Below are positions 39,273 to 51,083 of a DNA stretch of 64,000 nt, in pieces (positions within the stretch are counted from its first letter, which is position 1; each line of letters starts with the position of its first letter). Source of the DNA: Flaveria trinervia. Its lineage: Eukaryota > Streptophyta > Magnoliopsida > Asterales > Asteraceae. The translations under genes were made by a program, and so were the position numbers. The stretch spans positions 65,384,845 through 65,448,844 of the forward strand of contig CM046454.1 of NCBI GenBank assembly GCA_025506515.1, read 5' to 3'. The notes under the pieces were generated by a model, which was given only the letters and a program-made list of their open reading frames with translations, made no database searches and had not been told where the DNA came from.

Positions 39273-41250
39273 TGTAACACCCGTTAATTAATTTTGAAGT
39301 CGACGAAAGAACAAAAAGAAATAAAGTTCAAAGTCGAGGGACCAAACTCGCCAACGGAGAGAGTTGGGTCTGTGGTGATATTTGAAGGAAGAGGGCAGCC
39401 ATTACCCTCTCCCCACACCCACAAATCAGCCAAAAGAGAGGAAGAAGAGAGAAAAGGGAGAAAAGAAGAGAAAAAAGTTGGTTCAAGTTGATTCAAGAAA
39501 GCAAAATCGTCATGTGGCAGGTCCAATCGAAGCTCTTCTCGTTGTGGTCGTTGTGTGAGTTCTAGGACCTTTCTTTTACACATTTTTAAATAGTTTTAGG
39601 GCTGGAACACATCTGAAAATCATGATTTTGAAGTGTGTGTGTCTGTGTGTTTGTTGACCCGTTTGTGTATGTGTGTGTATGTGCGTGATTCATTTGGGTC
39701 TGGATTTTTAGCTTATGTGTGCTTGAATGGTGTTGTGGTATGCATTCCTAAGGCTTAGGATGGTTGATTTGGGCTTAGAATGGGTTTGGATGAGCTTGGA
39801 GGTCGAAAATGGCAGATTGGGTTGGGGATGAACTGCATTGTGCATCAGCTAGGGCTATGCGACCGAATGGAGGCCATACGGCCAAATGAGGTGCGATTGA
39901 GGTTCATTCGCACGATTGATGTTCATTCGCACGATTGAGGATTTATTTGTACGATTGGGGGGCCAGTCGTATGGGGAGTCATGCGACTGAGGGCCCATTC
40001 GCATAAGGACTCATCAGCATTGAGTCCATTCGCATTAGTTCCATTCGCATAGGACTCATCTCCATTGAGTCCATCCGCATGAGGTCATTTGCATAGGTGT
40101 TCATCCGCATTGGGACATTCTCATGATGTTCAGTCGCCTGGAGGCCATGCGACTGAAGGGTGCCCATACGCTCAAATAGGGCTGTTGTACCCGAGGAAAA
40201 GCATAGTCTAATAAATGACTTTTGGTGGAAAGTGCAGATGTAAGTTTTGACGTGGAAGTTCCTGTAAGTTCATGTAAGGTGACATTCGAGGTCTTAGAGG
40301 TTATGTTGTGCATGATGATGATGTTGCATGTTTATGCATGATGTATGCTGTGTATGTATGATGTTGCCCTGTATGATGTTGATGCCTGTGTATGTTATTT
40401 TTTTGTTATGATGTATGTTTATCTCTCCTGTGGCTTTATTGCTATGTTAATGAATGAAATGAAAATATTATGTAACGTAAAGTGAAAGATAATAAAAGAG
40501 GAACATGAAAAAAGAATGCATGCATTAATGAATGATAAAAGTAAAGAAAGTCTTGCAAGTAAATGTATGGAAGGGACATGCCATTAAAAGGTGTTAGCCC
40601 AATGGTGTTCGGGTTTGCTACCCCGGGATTGCACATCGGGGTCTTTCTTTGTGATCGACCATTTGTATAGAACCTCTACTGCTTACCCCGATACTGTGGC
40701 ACCATGTATAGCTGTCTATTTATAGACTTCGGCCCAGTAGCCATATAGTTTGTGGTGTAGCACATGGTATTGGTACGGAAGATATGAAAAGTGAAAGAAA
40801 GAACGAATAATGAAGATATGAAAAGTGAAAGAAAGAACGAATAGTGAAGATAATAATGATATTATCTATGTGTACATATATTGCGTGATTGCATGAATGT
40901 AAAGTATAGTTTTAACGAAAGAAAAGTATATTTTATTATTATAAAACTAGAACTCACTCAGCAACGCTGACTTTTATGTGTTTCCAGTTGGCAGGTAATG
41001 ATTGCTGAGGTTGGCACAGGGCGGCTACTCGGCATTTGGATGGCATTCTTTTGTTAATGTTTTTGCATTGTAATTCGAACGAATGGTGTTTTGAATGAAC
41101 GCTTGTATTAACTTGTAAAAGCATTTGTAATGATATGAAAAGTTATTTTTATGTTTTCGTTGCAATATTTTATGAATGATTAAATGTATGTTATATGTTT
41201 TATGTGCAATGATTTACCAGCTGTAAGCGTCTTGGGAACAGGGCCTTACA
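39273..41250 (+). repeat. Gypsy-1 3' LTR (1978 bp)
   Basis: TGTAACACCCGTT to AGGGCCTTACA. It holds the phrase array at 39855-40165 (with TTCAGTCGC and GCGACTGAA inverted arms near 40131-40159) and the segment around 40955-41130 that is missing in the 5' LTR. GAGTA follows directly. Confidence 0.92.
39855..40165. repeat. palindromic-phrase array in Gypsy-1 3' LTR
   Basis: Same words and order as the 5' LTR array, for example TTCATTCGCACGATTGA twice in a row near 39900-39935. Confidence 0.82.
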
Positions 41251-41255
41251 GAGTA
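41251..41255. repeat. TSD GAGTA, right flank of Gypsy-1
   Basis: Partner of 32511-32515. Confidence 0.92.
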
Positions 41256-41830
41256 TATGCAAAATATCAAAACATTGGTCAACGAACTTGCAATATTAGG
41301 TAAGAAGGTGGATGATGAAGATATTATTGATATCATCATGAATGGTCTTGATCAGGTGGCATACAAACCTCTTATTGATGCTATTCATGCTAGAGATAAC
41401 TTGATCTCATTTATTGAGCTTCATGAAAAGCTCATAAATCCTGAGCTTACTCTATCCCAACAAATTGCTTAACAAACAACAACCATTGGAATGTATCAAC
41501 CGGCAACTGTTTTTCACATGGACCATAGGCAAGGTTTTCACCAACCCACTAACCATGGTAGCCTAGGTCCCAAAATCAACCATCATACCATGTTGGTCTG
41601 CTTCCCACACCCCAGTCTGTCTCTAACACTCAACCTTTTCTCGGTATGTGTCAATGGTGCAATACTAAAGGTCACTCCCTCACCAACTGTGACTCATTCA
41701 AAAAAGTACATCCAACATTTCTATACCCTCTTTTCACAAAAACTCACAGGTGAAAGGTGCTCAAGTTCACATGATGGGCACTCCCCAAACCATGAACATA
41801 AACTAGCTTTTCAATAGTGGCATATCACAT
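41256..41830 (+). pseudogene. Ale-type Copia gag, C-terminal part and zinc knuckle
   Basis: MQNIKTLVNELAILGKKVDD and HARDNLISFIELHEKLIN continue the gag interrupted at 32515. After a TAA (41470) a CCHC knuckle, CQWCNTKGHSLTNC, is visible near 41650-41695 in another frame. Confidence 0.83.
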
Positions 41831-42138
41831 CACATTACCAATGATCTCAATAACCTTTCCCTTCATGCACCGTATGGGTACATGATGGTACTGAAGAACT
41901 GGTGATTGTTGATGTTCGTGTTTAAAAATCACTCATATTGGCTCTTTAATCATTCCCACCTCGCACACACCACTAATTCTTAAACACGTCTTGTGTGTCC
42001 CATCTCTATCCCGTAATGTTATCTCTATCATCGCCTTTGTATTGATAAGAACTTTCTAATCAAATTTTTTTCTTCTGTTTTCATAATCAAGGATCACAAG
42101 TCGAGAATCCCTCTTCTCCAAGGCCAACAACAAAGGGA
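41800..42138 (+). pseudogene. Ale-type Copia protease remnant
   Basis: NSGISHHITNDLNNLSLHAP (from about 41813) corresponds to the DSGA(T)HHITND start of Copia proteases, with Asn where the catalytic Asp should be. The remainder is frame-broken. Confidence 0.72.
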
Positions 42139-43150
42139 ATATATGAACTAAAATCATCCACGTCGCCTTTGGTCTTCACCATACATCCAACTCCTTCCAT
42201 GACTTGGTATCACCGACTCGATCATCCAAATAACAACATTCTCAACCATTTGTCATCTTGCATTACTTCTATTTCTTTTCTTAATGACTTTTGTATTTCA
42301 TGTCGTATTAATAAAATCCATCGCTTACCGTTTGATGAATCTACGCTTTCTTCAAATGCACCTCTTGATTTAATATTTTTTGATGTATGGTGCTCCCTAG
42401 TATCTTCGTTTGATAATTATAAATATTATATCTTTGTTGATCACTTCACAAAGTACATTTGGCTTTATCCTTTAAAGAAAAAATATGATTCACTTTCGAC
42501 ATTCATCCGTTTTCAAAAATTAGTGGAAAACTACTTCCAACTAAAAATAAAACACTTTTTTCTTTCTGATAATGGAGGTGAGTATCTAAAACTTATTTCC
42601 CACTTCCAATCTTGTGGCATATCACACCTTACTTCTCCTCCACATACTCCTCAACACAACGGGTATGTTGAAAGACGACATCGGCACATAGTCGAAACCG
42701 GTCTTTCTCTTCTTTCACATGCTAACATACCCATTACATTTTGGGCCTTTGCCTTCACTACCACTGCATACTTAATAAATAGACTTCCCACTCCTACTCT
42801 AGACAACCATACTCCCTACTATCGCCTTTTTCACAAATACCCAAACTACACCGAACTTCATAGTTTTGGTTGTTTGTGTTACCCATGGTTATGACCTTAC
42901 TCTCTAACTAAACTTCATGCACGTTCTACTCCATGCATATTTGTTGGTTATTCTCCCACACAAAGTGCTTACTATGCTTTTGCCCTGTCACCACCAAAAC
43001 TTATTCCTCTCGTCATGTTGTTTTTAAAGAAAGTGTTTTTCCTTATCCACAACTTTCTGCCTCTTGCTTGTCTTTTTCATACAACTTAAATGATTAGCTC
43101 CAAATCAATTTTCCCTTAGCCACACATTCCTCCGGTACACCCTTACCACC
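42139..43150 (+). pseudogene. Ale-type Copia integrase
   Basis: WYHRLDHPNNNILNHL and CISC form the HHCC module. The core has LIFFDVWC (D), FLSDNGGEY (D) and HNGYVERRHRH (E). TAIR-like continuation (SFGCLCYPWL, then TAG-type stop at 42892 and STPCIFVGYS) marks the C-terminal part. The open frame is 241 codons, the best-preserved part of this element. Confidence 0.88.
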
Positions 43151-43439
43151 TCATGCCACAAATTCATACCATCCTCCTACTTCCTCTTACCTGCCCAACC
43201 CTAATATACTTACCCCCCCACTGCCCCTCCATCACCTCCTCTACAACCAAGTTCAACTACTCCCCTAAATGATCTTCCTTCTTCCCATCCGAAGATGTTG
43301 CACCCCAGTCTCCATGCTTATCTTATCTCCCCTCCAACACCAAACCAAACACATGTCCTCACCCCAAAACGAACACTAAATATCACAACTCTGATTATAT
43401 GTTATACACCAACACACCTACTTCCACCACTAAAGCATC

Positions 43440-44105
43440 CACGGTTACTCAAGCCTTCAAACACCCATTATGGCGAAAGGCAATGTATGATGAGTTTGAT
43501 GCTTTACAATGCAACCAAACGTGGTCTCTTGTTTCACCTTCCTCCGCACCTAACCTTGTCAGTTGCAAGTGGGTTTCCATACTAAATTTAATCCGAACGG
43601 GACTGTTGCTCGTCTCAAAGCTCGTCTTGTTGCCAAAGTCTTTCATCAACGTCTCGGGATGAACTATGTTGAAACTTTTAGCCCGATCATTAAACCTGCC
43701 ACTCTTCGACTTATCCTTTCCATTGCCACCTCTCAAAATTGGAGCCTTCTCCAACTTGATATCAATAATGCATTCTTACAAGGTAGCTTAACGGAAGATG
43801 TCTACATGACCCAACCGCCTGGTTTCATCAATCATTCCTTTCCTAATCATGTGTGCAAACTCCATAAGGCCATCTATGGTCTTAAACAAGCCTCTCGTGC
43901 TTGGTATAACGAATTAAAATCCTATATTTTATCTCAAGGTTTATAAACCCACGGTCTCGGACCCCTCTCTATTCATTCTTGCCCACGGTTCTTCCCTTAT
44001 CTTCATTCTTGTATACGTCGATGACATTATCCTAATGAAGCCTCCCCCCCCCCCGTCCTCAATAGATTCATTGATTCTCTTGCCTCTAAATTTTCTCTTA
44101 AGTAC
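43440..44105 (+). pseudogene. Ale-type Copia reverse transcriptase
   Basis: Starts with FKHPLWRKAMYDEFDALQCN and KWVS, then in another frame TVARLKARLVAKVFHQRLGM, LLQLDINNAFLQGSLTEDVY and AIYGLKQASRAWYNEL. YVDDII is present near 44010-44027. A run of ten C residues (44043-44053) right after it and a stop at 43945 disrupt the frame. Confidence 0.87.
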
Positions 44106-44114
44106 CTTGGCATT

Positions 44115-44823
44115 TTGTCTTATTTTCTTGGGGTAGAAGGTCTACCCTATCCTCACATCATCTTCCTTTCTCAACAAAAATACATCAACGACCTTCTTTT
44201 AAGAGGCAAAATGAGTGACTGTAAACTAATTTCTACACTGATCACCTGTTCTGCACCTCTCACTTTGCATGGAGGCACCCCACTTACCTCTGCCATGGAC
44301 TACCGCACCTTCGTCGGCTCTTTACAATACTTGTCCCTAACCCAACCTGATATTGCTTTCACCGTTAATCGGTTGTTGCAATTTATGCATGCCCCTACCA
44401 CTATCCATTGGTGTGCCTTAAAGCGTCTACTACGTTATCTTAATGGAACAACTTATCGGGGTATATTACTTAGACGAAACTCCCCATTTCATCTCCACGC
44501 ATTTACTAATGTTGATTGGGCAGGGGACAAGGATAACTTCAGAAGTACAACCGGTTACATTGTGTATCTCGGGTCTAATCCCACCTCTTGGAGCTCTAAA
44601 AGACAAAGTACGCTTGCTTGGTCATCCACCGAGGCTGAGTTTCATGTTGTTGCCTCTACAACAACTAAGGTCCAATGGCTCACACATCTCCTTATGGAAC
44701 TCGGTTTTACATCTTCAGTCACGCCCACCATTTATTGTGACAATTTCAGTGCCACCATGTACTCCGCTAACCCGGTTTTTCATTCTCGCATGAAGCATCT
44801 TATCTTATATTTAAATATAGCTA
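44115..44823 (+). pseudogene. Ale-type Copia RNase H, 3'-deleted
   Basis: An open frame of 256 codons. LTQPDIAFTVNRLLQFMHAP, VDWAGDKDNFRSTTGYIVYL (Asp), SSTEAEFHVVAS (Glu) and IYCDNFSATM (Asp) are present. After HSRMKHL the sequence goes into LTR, so the last part of the domain and the PPT are gone. Confidence 0.88.
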
Positions 44824-45027
44824 TAGTCTTAATATTAATCTATCACCTAACTCCCGCCACTTATCTTATATTTAAATTCATATAGTTTGTTCGATGTTAT
44901 ATGTGTAGTTAAAATATTGTTAGTCTTCCTTGTTTATCTCAATTAGTTGTTCATGTATCCTGTATATATTCATACCAAGAATGATAATGAAAATAACACT
45001 TGCAATCTCTATCTTTGTATCTTATTA
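44824..45027 (+). repeat. Ale-type Copia 3' LTR
   Basis: About 204 bp, beginning near TAGTCTTAATATTAATC and ending CTTATTA. It is homologous to 31797-31999. The initial TG has become TA. Confidence 0.83.
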
Positions 45028-45032
45028 TTGAA

Positions 45033-46410
45033 GTCAACAAAAATGTAAATAACCCATTGATGGATGGTTATTTACACGTGCTAACTATGCGTAAGTTTTT
45101 ATTTTTAGGTCTTATCTATACATAACTAGTTTATATTTAGAGTTTGGACGTTTTAGGAGACCACATGAAAAAAGTGAATTTAAATTAAAATACAAATGGT
45201 TAATACATTCAACTAAATAAATAGAAAAATTAAAGTAGTTATTATTTAAGTTTAGTTTGGAAAAACTTGAGTTGGGTAATGAAAACGTAATTAATGAGAT
45301 CATGTATATTGTTAAATTTGATTCCTATAATAAAAAAAATATTATATTCTTGTTGCAATGTAGGAGCAGCTTATGTGAAAAGCAGTTTAGGAAATTAAAG
45401 TTGAATGATGATCATGTGAAAGTCTTAAAGCTTAATGTTTGGCCGTTTATATTCTTTTTAAAAGAGATAAATATGTAGCAAATCTAGCCTTAAGTGGACT
45501 CAAATTAATTGTGAAAATTAAGCTTATGGACCAATAACTAATTGTGGGCCCATTTTAATGGGATAATGCATTAAGCCAAGAATGGAAATAAGAGGTCGAA
45601 AGGGCATAATCCAAGAGATGGCATGAGCCCTTTTGGATATTGATGTACGTAGATCAAGAATAACGTCACATATTTAATTATAGACAGTAGGAAAAGTTTT
45701 TCTAGTTTATTTTAATGGATGTTTGTATAATCACAGCATACAAACTTTTATTATTATAATTGGTTAAACTTTTGTGATCTATTTCGGGTAATAGATTTTT
45801 TATCATTAAGTTTTGTTCGTGTTCAACTTGTGTTGTGATTAAGTTTTATAACCGGTTAAATTCTTTTATAAGTTTAATTTATGTTTTGATTATTTAACAA
45901 TTGTTTTGGTTAACCTTTATTTAAACGTCATATAATCTTTCATGAATTGTATGATTGCAAAGTTTTGATTATTAATTGAATTATTGTTGTGTACTAGGAC
46001 TCGTTAAGTATTAGTTAGCGATATCACTTAATCAGTACACACATAGAATCCCGTTTAAGTATTTTCTTCCAAGTTAAACTAAACAAACATCGAAAATCAA
46101 ATCTGTATCCTGAAGTGAATTACTATTTCTCATAATTGTCTTCTTAATTAATTTTATTATTTGAAACTTGTTTTCCTAGTTAACTTGTTAATTATTTCAA
46201 AATTCAATCTCCACAGCCAATAGGCAATAGATTAAGTATTAATGATTTAGTTTTAGTTAAGTAACTTAATTGAATAATCAAACGAATCGTGTAACACTAA
46301 TTGCATGTTTTCCGTGGATACGATACCTAACTTACTCTAACTACCTGATTAGGTTTTTGCAGGATCGGTTTTTGTCACTTAACACTTGATTTTTCTCTCA
46401 TACTCACTTA
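45033..46410. other. unassigned AT-rich stretch
   Basis: No gene recognised. Around 46290-46340 the phrase CCGTGGATACGATACC resembles a motif often found near the ends of plant Gypsy elements, so part of this could be an old Gypsy fragment. This is weak evidence. Confidence 0.4.
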
Positions 46411-46579
46411 TGTTGCACTAAGATCAGATGAAGAAGAGTCTATTCTAAGAGTTGATAATAATATAATAAGTAACAATGAACACAGAAAGATAATTTTCAA
46501 GGCATTTGCATATAATGCTTCTCAACTCAAAATGTTACAAGACTCTTACAAGCATGGTTTATGAGTTACAATGAGAAAC

Positions 46580-46587
46580 TATATATA
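46580..46587 (-). promoter_or_regulatory. TATA box, SIRE-3 LTR
   Basis: TATATATA on the minus strand within the LTR, upstream of the R-U5-like end. Plausible promoter, no other support. Confidence 0.4.
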
Positions 46588-46884
46588 ATACTACATACAG
46601 CCGGATATACTTTGATACCAGCTGGGATCCTATAACTAAAGCACATACTATAGTGCTAAAGTTAAGGTATCTTAGATAAGGTCTTATCTAAGATATGGTA
46701 GGCATGACATGTCCATGACTTACCTTTTGTCACCAACTAAAGTTGGCAACTGTGCTATCTAACAAAAGGTGAACAGTAGAATAATGTAAGGTCAACAACA
46801 TGGCTTTTGAGAAAACATCATGCAGTATCTCAGAGGTCTACAGCGGATTGTCAGAGACCATACTTATGTCTACTGGTTCATAGC

Positions 46885-47135
46885 AGTGTCTTCCGAAGGT
46901 TAAATGGCTTCGGAAGAACGTGTTCTTTCGAAGCCACTTATACTTCGAAAGAGGCTGCTTCTTCCGAGGCTTTAGGACTTATGCTTTTCTTCATACTTAG
47001 GAAGTAGTCTTCTGATCTTTACTTCTTAGACTTGATCTTCGAAGTGAATACTTTTGTCTTTGAAAGTTGATCTTTTACTTAAACTTCGGAAGAAACTCTA
47101 TTTACTTCGGAAGTCCATATTTAGCTTCGGAAGTC
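46885..47135. repeat. CTTCGGAAG phrase array in SIRE-3 LTR
   Basis: The palindrome-like words TTCCGAAGG, GCTTCGGAAGA, ACTTCGAAAGA, CTTCCGAGG, ACTTCGGAAGAAAC, ACTTCGGAAGTCC and GCTTCGGAAGTC recur about nine times in 250 bp. The same words recur in the coding region at 49160-49240. Confidence 0.82.
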
Positions 47136-47206
47136 TTTTGTCAACTTCACCAAAATAGACTAAGTGAAATAGTTTTGGTTGCACCAGCCTTCTACTTGAT
47201 CCAACA

Positions 47207-47218
47207 AACTCCCCTAGG
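47207..47218 (-). promoter_or_regulatory. SIRE-3 polypurine tract
   Basis: On the minus strand CCTAGGGGAGTT directly precedes the LTR start TGTTGGATC. Confidence 0.7.
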
Positions 47219-47435
47219 TTGATGCTACCAAAACATCACTTGTTCCTGCTTCTCAAAGCTTTCAGCACTAAGGAAAGCAGATATTTGTCTGTCTCTTTGT
47301 TCTTCCCGGAAGTAGTGCTAAGAAGCTTGTACAGATCATTGGTTGACAGGAATTCCAGTTTGTCACCCTGAATGATATGCACCCTTTGTTGGGTCCCTCT
47401 GAAAAGATTAGTTGATAGGAGCTATAATCATATTC

Positions 47436-49796
47436 CTATCTACCTATAGGTTCAAATTCAAGACACTCCACCATCTGTAGAAAGGTTGTGCCTTTAGTGG
47501 GAGATCTATCCTTGCCTTCCTTTCTTCTCAGATTCAACTCTTCTTCAATCTTAGCTTTTGCAGTTAACTTAACAAGATGAAGACTGCTGAGATGATTTCT
47601 GATGTGAGCAGCAGTTTCGGAGTTGGAGGGATTAGAGAATGGTTTCTCTGCTAACTCAGCAATGTCAAACCTGCTAGAGTGCAGCAGAAAGGAGGCATTC
47701 AGCCTGTTGATTTCTCCATTCTCTCTTTCCATAACAAAGTTGGGAGAGGCTTCATCGAACCTCCACTAGATTATTTTCTTTCTAAGCACAAGAGGCTGAC
47801 TAGGAATCTTGTCCTCTTTCTTTGTATCCAGTAAAGTCACCAGCTTTCTTCTTAGTCTCTTCTCTTCATCATTTAATGAGTCTGAGTTGAGGCCTAGAAA
47901 TCTAGAAGCACGGTTCATTATTCCTCTGGGAAGATTAAGGAATTGATCTCTTGTGAGGGAACGTGAAGATCCATCAACATAGGTCAGTTTGATAGAGTCT
48001 TCCTCACAGGAGATGTCGCTCAAGGTTATGCAGTTGGTGAGCTTTGTCTCGATTGCCTTAAACTCCTCTAGGGAGAGATGTTTGGAAGGCTGAGGGGATG
48101 GTTTGGAAGGTTGTTGGGTAAGTTGTGGGGTAGTGGTTCTGGGAAGTGTTTTGGGTTGAAGGATGGTTAGTTTTGGTGGTTGAGGTGAGGAAGTGGGTAA
48201 GGGTAATGGTGTGGGTTTAGGAGTGTAGGGTTCAGTTTGATGGTGAATGGAGAGGGAATTAGTTCAGGTTGGGGTTGAGTGGTTAGTGTGAAGACATCTC
48301 CTATACCCTTCTATACATCTCTCTCCTTTTGCCTAAACGAATGTCAAGCTTGATTTCACTAACAATTTGATTGAGTGTCCTTTCAGACATGGGTCCCACC
48401 TGCCTTCCAGAGAAGCCGTGAGCCCGGAGATAGTCTTTCATCCAGACTTTCTCATTTATCTTCTTGGTTCTAGTGACCCTTGCTTCTTCTTTCTTCTTCT
48501 TCTCCCTTAACTTCTCTCTTGCAGCTCTTTTTCTTTTTTTCTCCAATTGATCTTGCTCTTTGTTGAAGAGCCATAGGATTGTTTTATCATTATGTGGAGA
48601 TAGCTCTTGAAGAGAGAAACCTCTGGAGGTTAGGAAAGCTATCATTTCCCTCCTGAGCTTCACATCAGCTTCTCTCTGTTCTTTATTTTTCTTCTCAAAG
48701 GCCAACTTTGTTGCTTCATTTTGTTGTTCATTTTTCAGTTTGATTGCCTTTTCTAGCTCCACCAACTCCTCTAGTGGTAGCAGGAGTATGTCTTCATTGG
48801 CAGGTCCAAGCTTGATGAGCTGGTCAATGGTCTCTCCTCTCTTTTTGTTGTTGACTGCCTCCTGGTTGGTTGCAGCTGCTTTGGTACTGGTAGCTAATAG
48901 CTTCCTAGTTGGAGGTCTCCTTTTTCTTTAAGCTTTTCAATATTCTCCTCTTCCTGAAGCTCTTCCGCATTCATTTTCTTCTTTCCTTTGTCATCTTTTG
49001 AAGTGCTTGACTTTGGTGGTTCTAGGAAAGTGGATTCAGATTGTGAGAGAGACAGAGAGGGTGTCTGAGCTAGAGGTTGATCTAAAAAGTCCTCACTACT
49101 CACTCTAGAGTTAGCTCTAGAATTGCATCTGTGATGATTAGATCCTCGGACAATGAGAACAGTCCTTCCGCAGCTTCTATTTCAGCTTCGGAAGATTCAG
49201 CTTGTTCTTCCGAGGCATTGACTTCAGCTTCGGAAGTTTGAGGGAGTGTAGTTTTTGTCCCAACTATTTCAGTTGCTAGGCCATCAGTCCTTATTTCCCC
49301 TTCAAATTGAATCTCAAGTTCCATTTGGACCTTAGGTTGACCAACTTCTTTCATAGTGGTAGAAGGTGCACTTAGCCTTTGAAGCTCTTCAGCTCCAAAG
49401 TACATCATGGCCGCATCAGAGTTTGGCTGATCAAGAGAGGATCTCAATATAACTTGGAGAAGAGTCTGTAGAGATCTTTGAGCATCCTTGGGTCAATTTG
49501 TATTATAACTTGGGATGGCTTAGAAAAAGTTGTAAAGGGAGCCGAATATAGAAGTTATAGTTTGGCTCAGTGGTTCCTCAGATGTTTGTCTCTCAACACT
49601 CTTCCCCCTTTTGGTAGCATTATCTTGAGAGCTAGATGAGCTGGAGAAAGAGGTCAAGGAGACCTGAACAGGTACATGCCTAACAGATCTCTCAATTTGT
49701 TTCTCAGCTAGTTGAGCCTTGAGATTGTCAATCTCAAGTTGCTGAGTGGCAGACCTTTCTTCTAAAATCCTAACCTTGGATTCAAGGTTTGAGACT
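47436..49796 (-). pseudogene. SIRE-3 accessory ORF, C-terminal part
   Basis: Several frames continue one another leftwards. 49447-49100 is acidic with SEAEVNASEEQAESSEAEI. 49103-48894 and 48765-48301 hold a long basic coiled coil (VELEKAIKLKNEQQNEATKL, KKRKRAAREKLREKKKKEEA) ending in a compact segment WMKDYLRAHGFSGRQVGPMS. 48023-47766 has IKLTYVDGSSRSLTRDQFLN and LPRGIMNRASRFLGL. 47732-47436 has a helical His/Leu-rich end. The family is not recognised. The post-pol place, acidic-coiled layout and domain-like C-terminus resemble the SIRE-1 second accessory ORF. Confidence 0.6.
49792..49796. repeat. TSD AGACT, left flank of Gypsy-2
   Basis: AGACT is repeated at 60250-60254. Confidence 0.92.
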
Positions 49797-51083
49797 TGTC
49801 ACACCCCAACCTTGACGGCGGAAACGTCGAGAAGTGAGAGTTAAGATCGTTCACAGCCACATAACGCTATTAATAACCCAAATATAAATTTAATCATAAA
49901 ATTCAATTGTATCAATACAATCATAAAACCCAACGAAAAAAAAACCATAACATAAAAGATAACAAGTTATTAAATTTTTCAATCATTTAACTAGGTCCAT
50001 TCCTAGATGTGCAAGCTTCAAGAGTAATCTCAAACTTGGGCGTTTCCTCAAACATGTTAAAAATAAAAGGGTCAACAATAACGTTGGTGAGCATTCCATA
50101 GTTTTAAATACATAGATTATATATAAAAGATGGCAATCCAAGTCATAAGTTAGTGAATAAAATGATTAGGGATGTTATGAACAATGCAACAATCAAACCT
50201 CGACAAAGTTTTACAAGTCTCAAACGTTTACAAGATTATACGATCAACTAAGTGCACTTGGATCAACCAAAGCAGGCTTGTCTTGCCCATAGATCTATGA
50301 CTTCGCTGGGCTAGCAATAGTTAATGATTGTACATATAATGCCATAACATGGTAACCACGAAAGTTCAACTAACCACAACTTTACAAGGTGAAATGCCAT
50401 AAGTTTACAAGTCTCAAATAAGTTTACAAGTGCAATTGTATAAGTTAAAATGTTTCACCCCAAAGTGCGAAAATAGGAAAAAGGGGTATAGAATACTCAC
50501 ATGATCAAATAATATATATTGTTGATTAAATGAATAATAATAAACAACGCTTCGACGTAGACTTTCACAATGCACCTAAAACAAATATATATTTACAAGG
50601 TTACAATTTAATAATATACTAAATGGTTAAACGAGATTAGGATTTCAATTTGGTATTTAAGGATTTTAATTAGATGACGTTGATTAGAGAGATTATATAT
50701 ATGTTTTAGTTCAAGAAAAAAATATCATGTAAAGAATTTTAAAGAAATAAAAGCCTTTATAATAATTTTATAAAATTTAACTTAAAATATATAATTTCTA
50801 TAGTAGCCATGATTGATCTATAAATATAAAATGTTTAGTGTCCAAATAATCATTAAATGATTTCAAAGAAAATATTATATAAAGTTTATTTTTACATGAT
50901 TAAACTAGGAAAAATATTTGTTAAATTTTTATTTTTATAAGAAAATTGTTAAGGTAATTGTAGAAAATGATAGAATAACTTTAAGAATTTATAAAGTTTA
51001 CAAAACTACTTTTTATAATTTTCAGAAAATTTTAATATTTTTTAAAGGCTGAAAAAGCCTAAAAAAATATGGTGAGGGTGCCC

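Larger units (their letters stand above)
32516..41250 (+). mobile_element. Gypsy-1: Tekay-type chromovirus nested in Ale-type Copia gag
   Basis: An 8.7-kb Gypsy element with long LTRs (1798 and 1978 bp), the order gag, PR, RT, RH, IN, and a chromodomain-like end. It lies within the Copia gag and is flanked by a perfect GAGTA TSD. Nearly every domain has stop codons, many explicable as C to T changes (CAG to TAG, CGA to TGA, CAA to TAA). LTR pairs differ at roughly 8% over the first few hundred bases by hand count, so it is probably the oldest of the complete Gypsy copies here. Confidence 0.92.
31797..45027 (+). mobile_element. Ale/RE1-like Copia retrotransposon, split by nested Gypsy-1
   Basis: Short LTRs (203-204 bp), a Met-tRNA primer site, then gag, PR, IN, RT and RNase H in the Copia order. 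Gag is cut at 32515/41256 by Gypsy-1, whose perfect TSD GAGTA places the break. The RNase H C-terminus and the PPT are missing because sequence passes straight from the HSRMKH motif to the 3' LTR. All domains carry stops or shifts. The short LTRs and the style of gag and integrase suggest the Ale lineage (Arabidopsis RE1-like). Confidence 0.88.
46411..47206 (-). repeat. SIRE-3 3' LTR
   Basis: About 796 bp. The inverted ends TGTTG...CAACA (element strand TGTTGGATCAAG to TTAGTGCAACA) and the adjoining PPT define it. It contains a CTTCGGAAG phrase array (46885-47135) and a TATATATA box (46580-46587, minus). The partner LTR is outside the window, so the left boundary is less certain. Confidence 0.72.

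Noticed and set aside
48740..48931. Plus-strand hydrophobic ORF, possible membrane peptide
   Set aside because: Antisense of the SIRE-3 coiled coil, whose Lys/Glu-rich codons read as Phe/Leu/Ser on the other strand.
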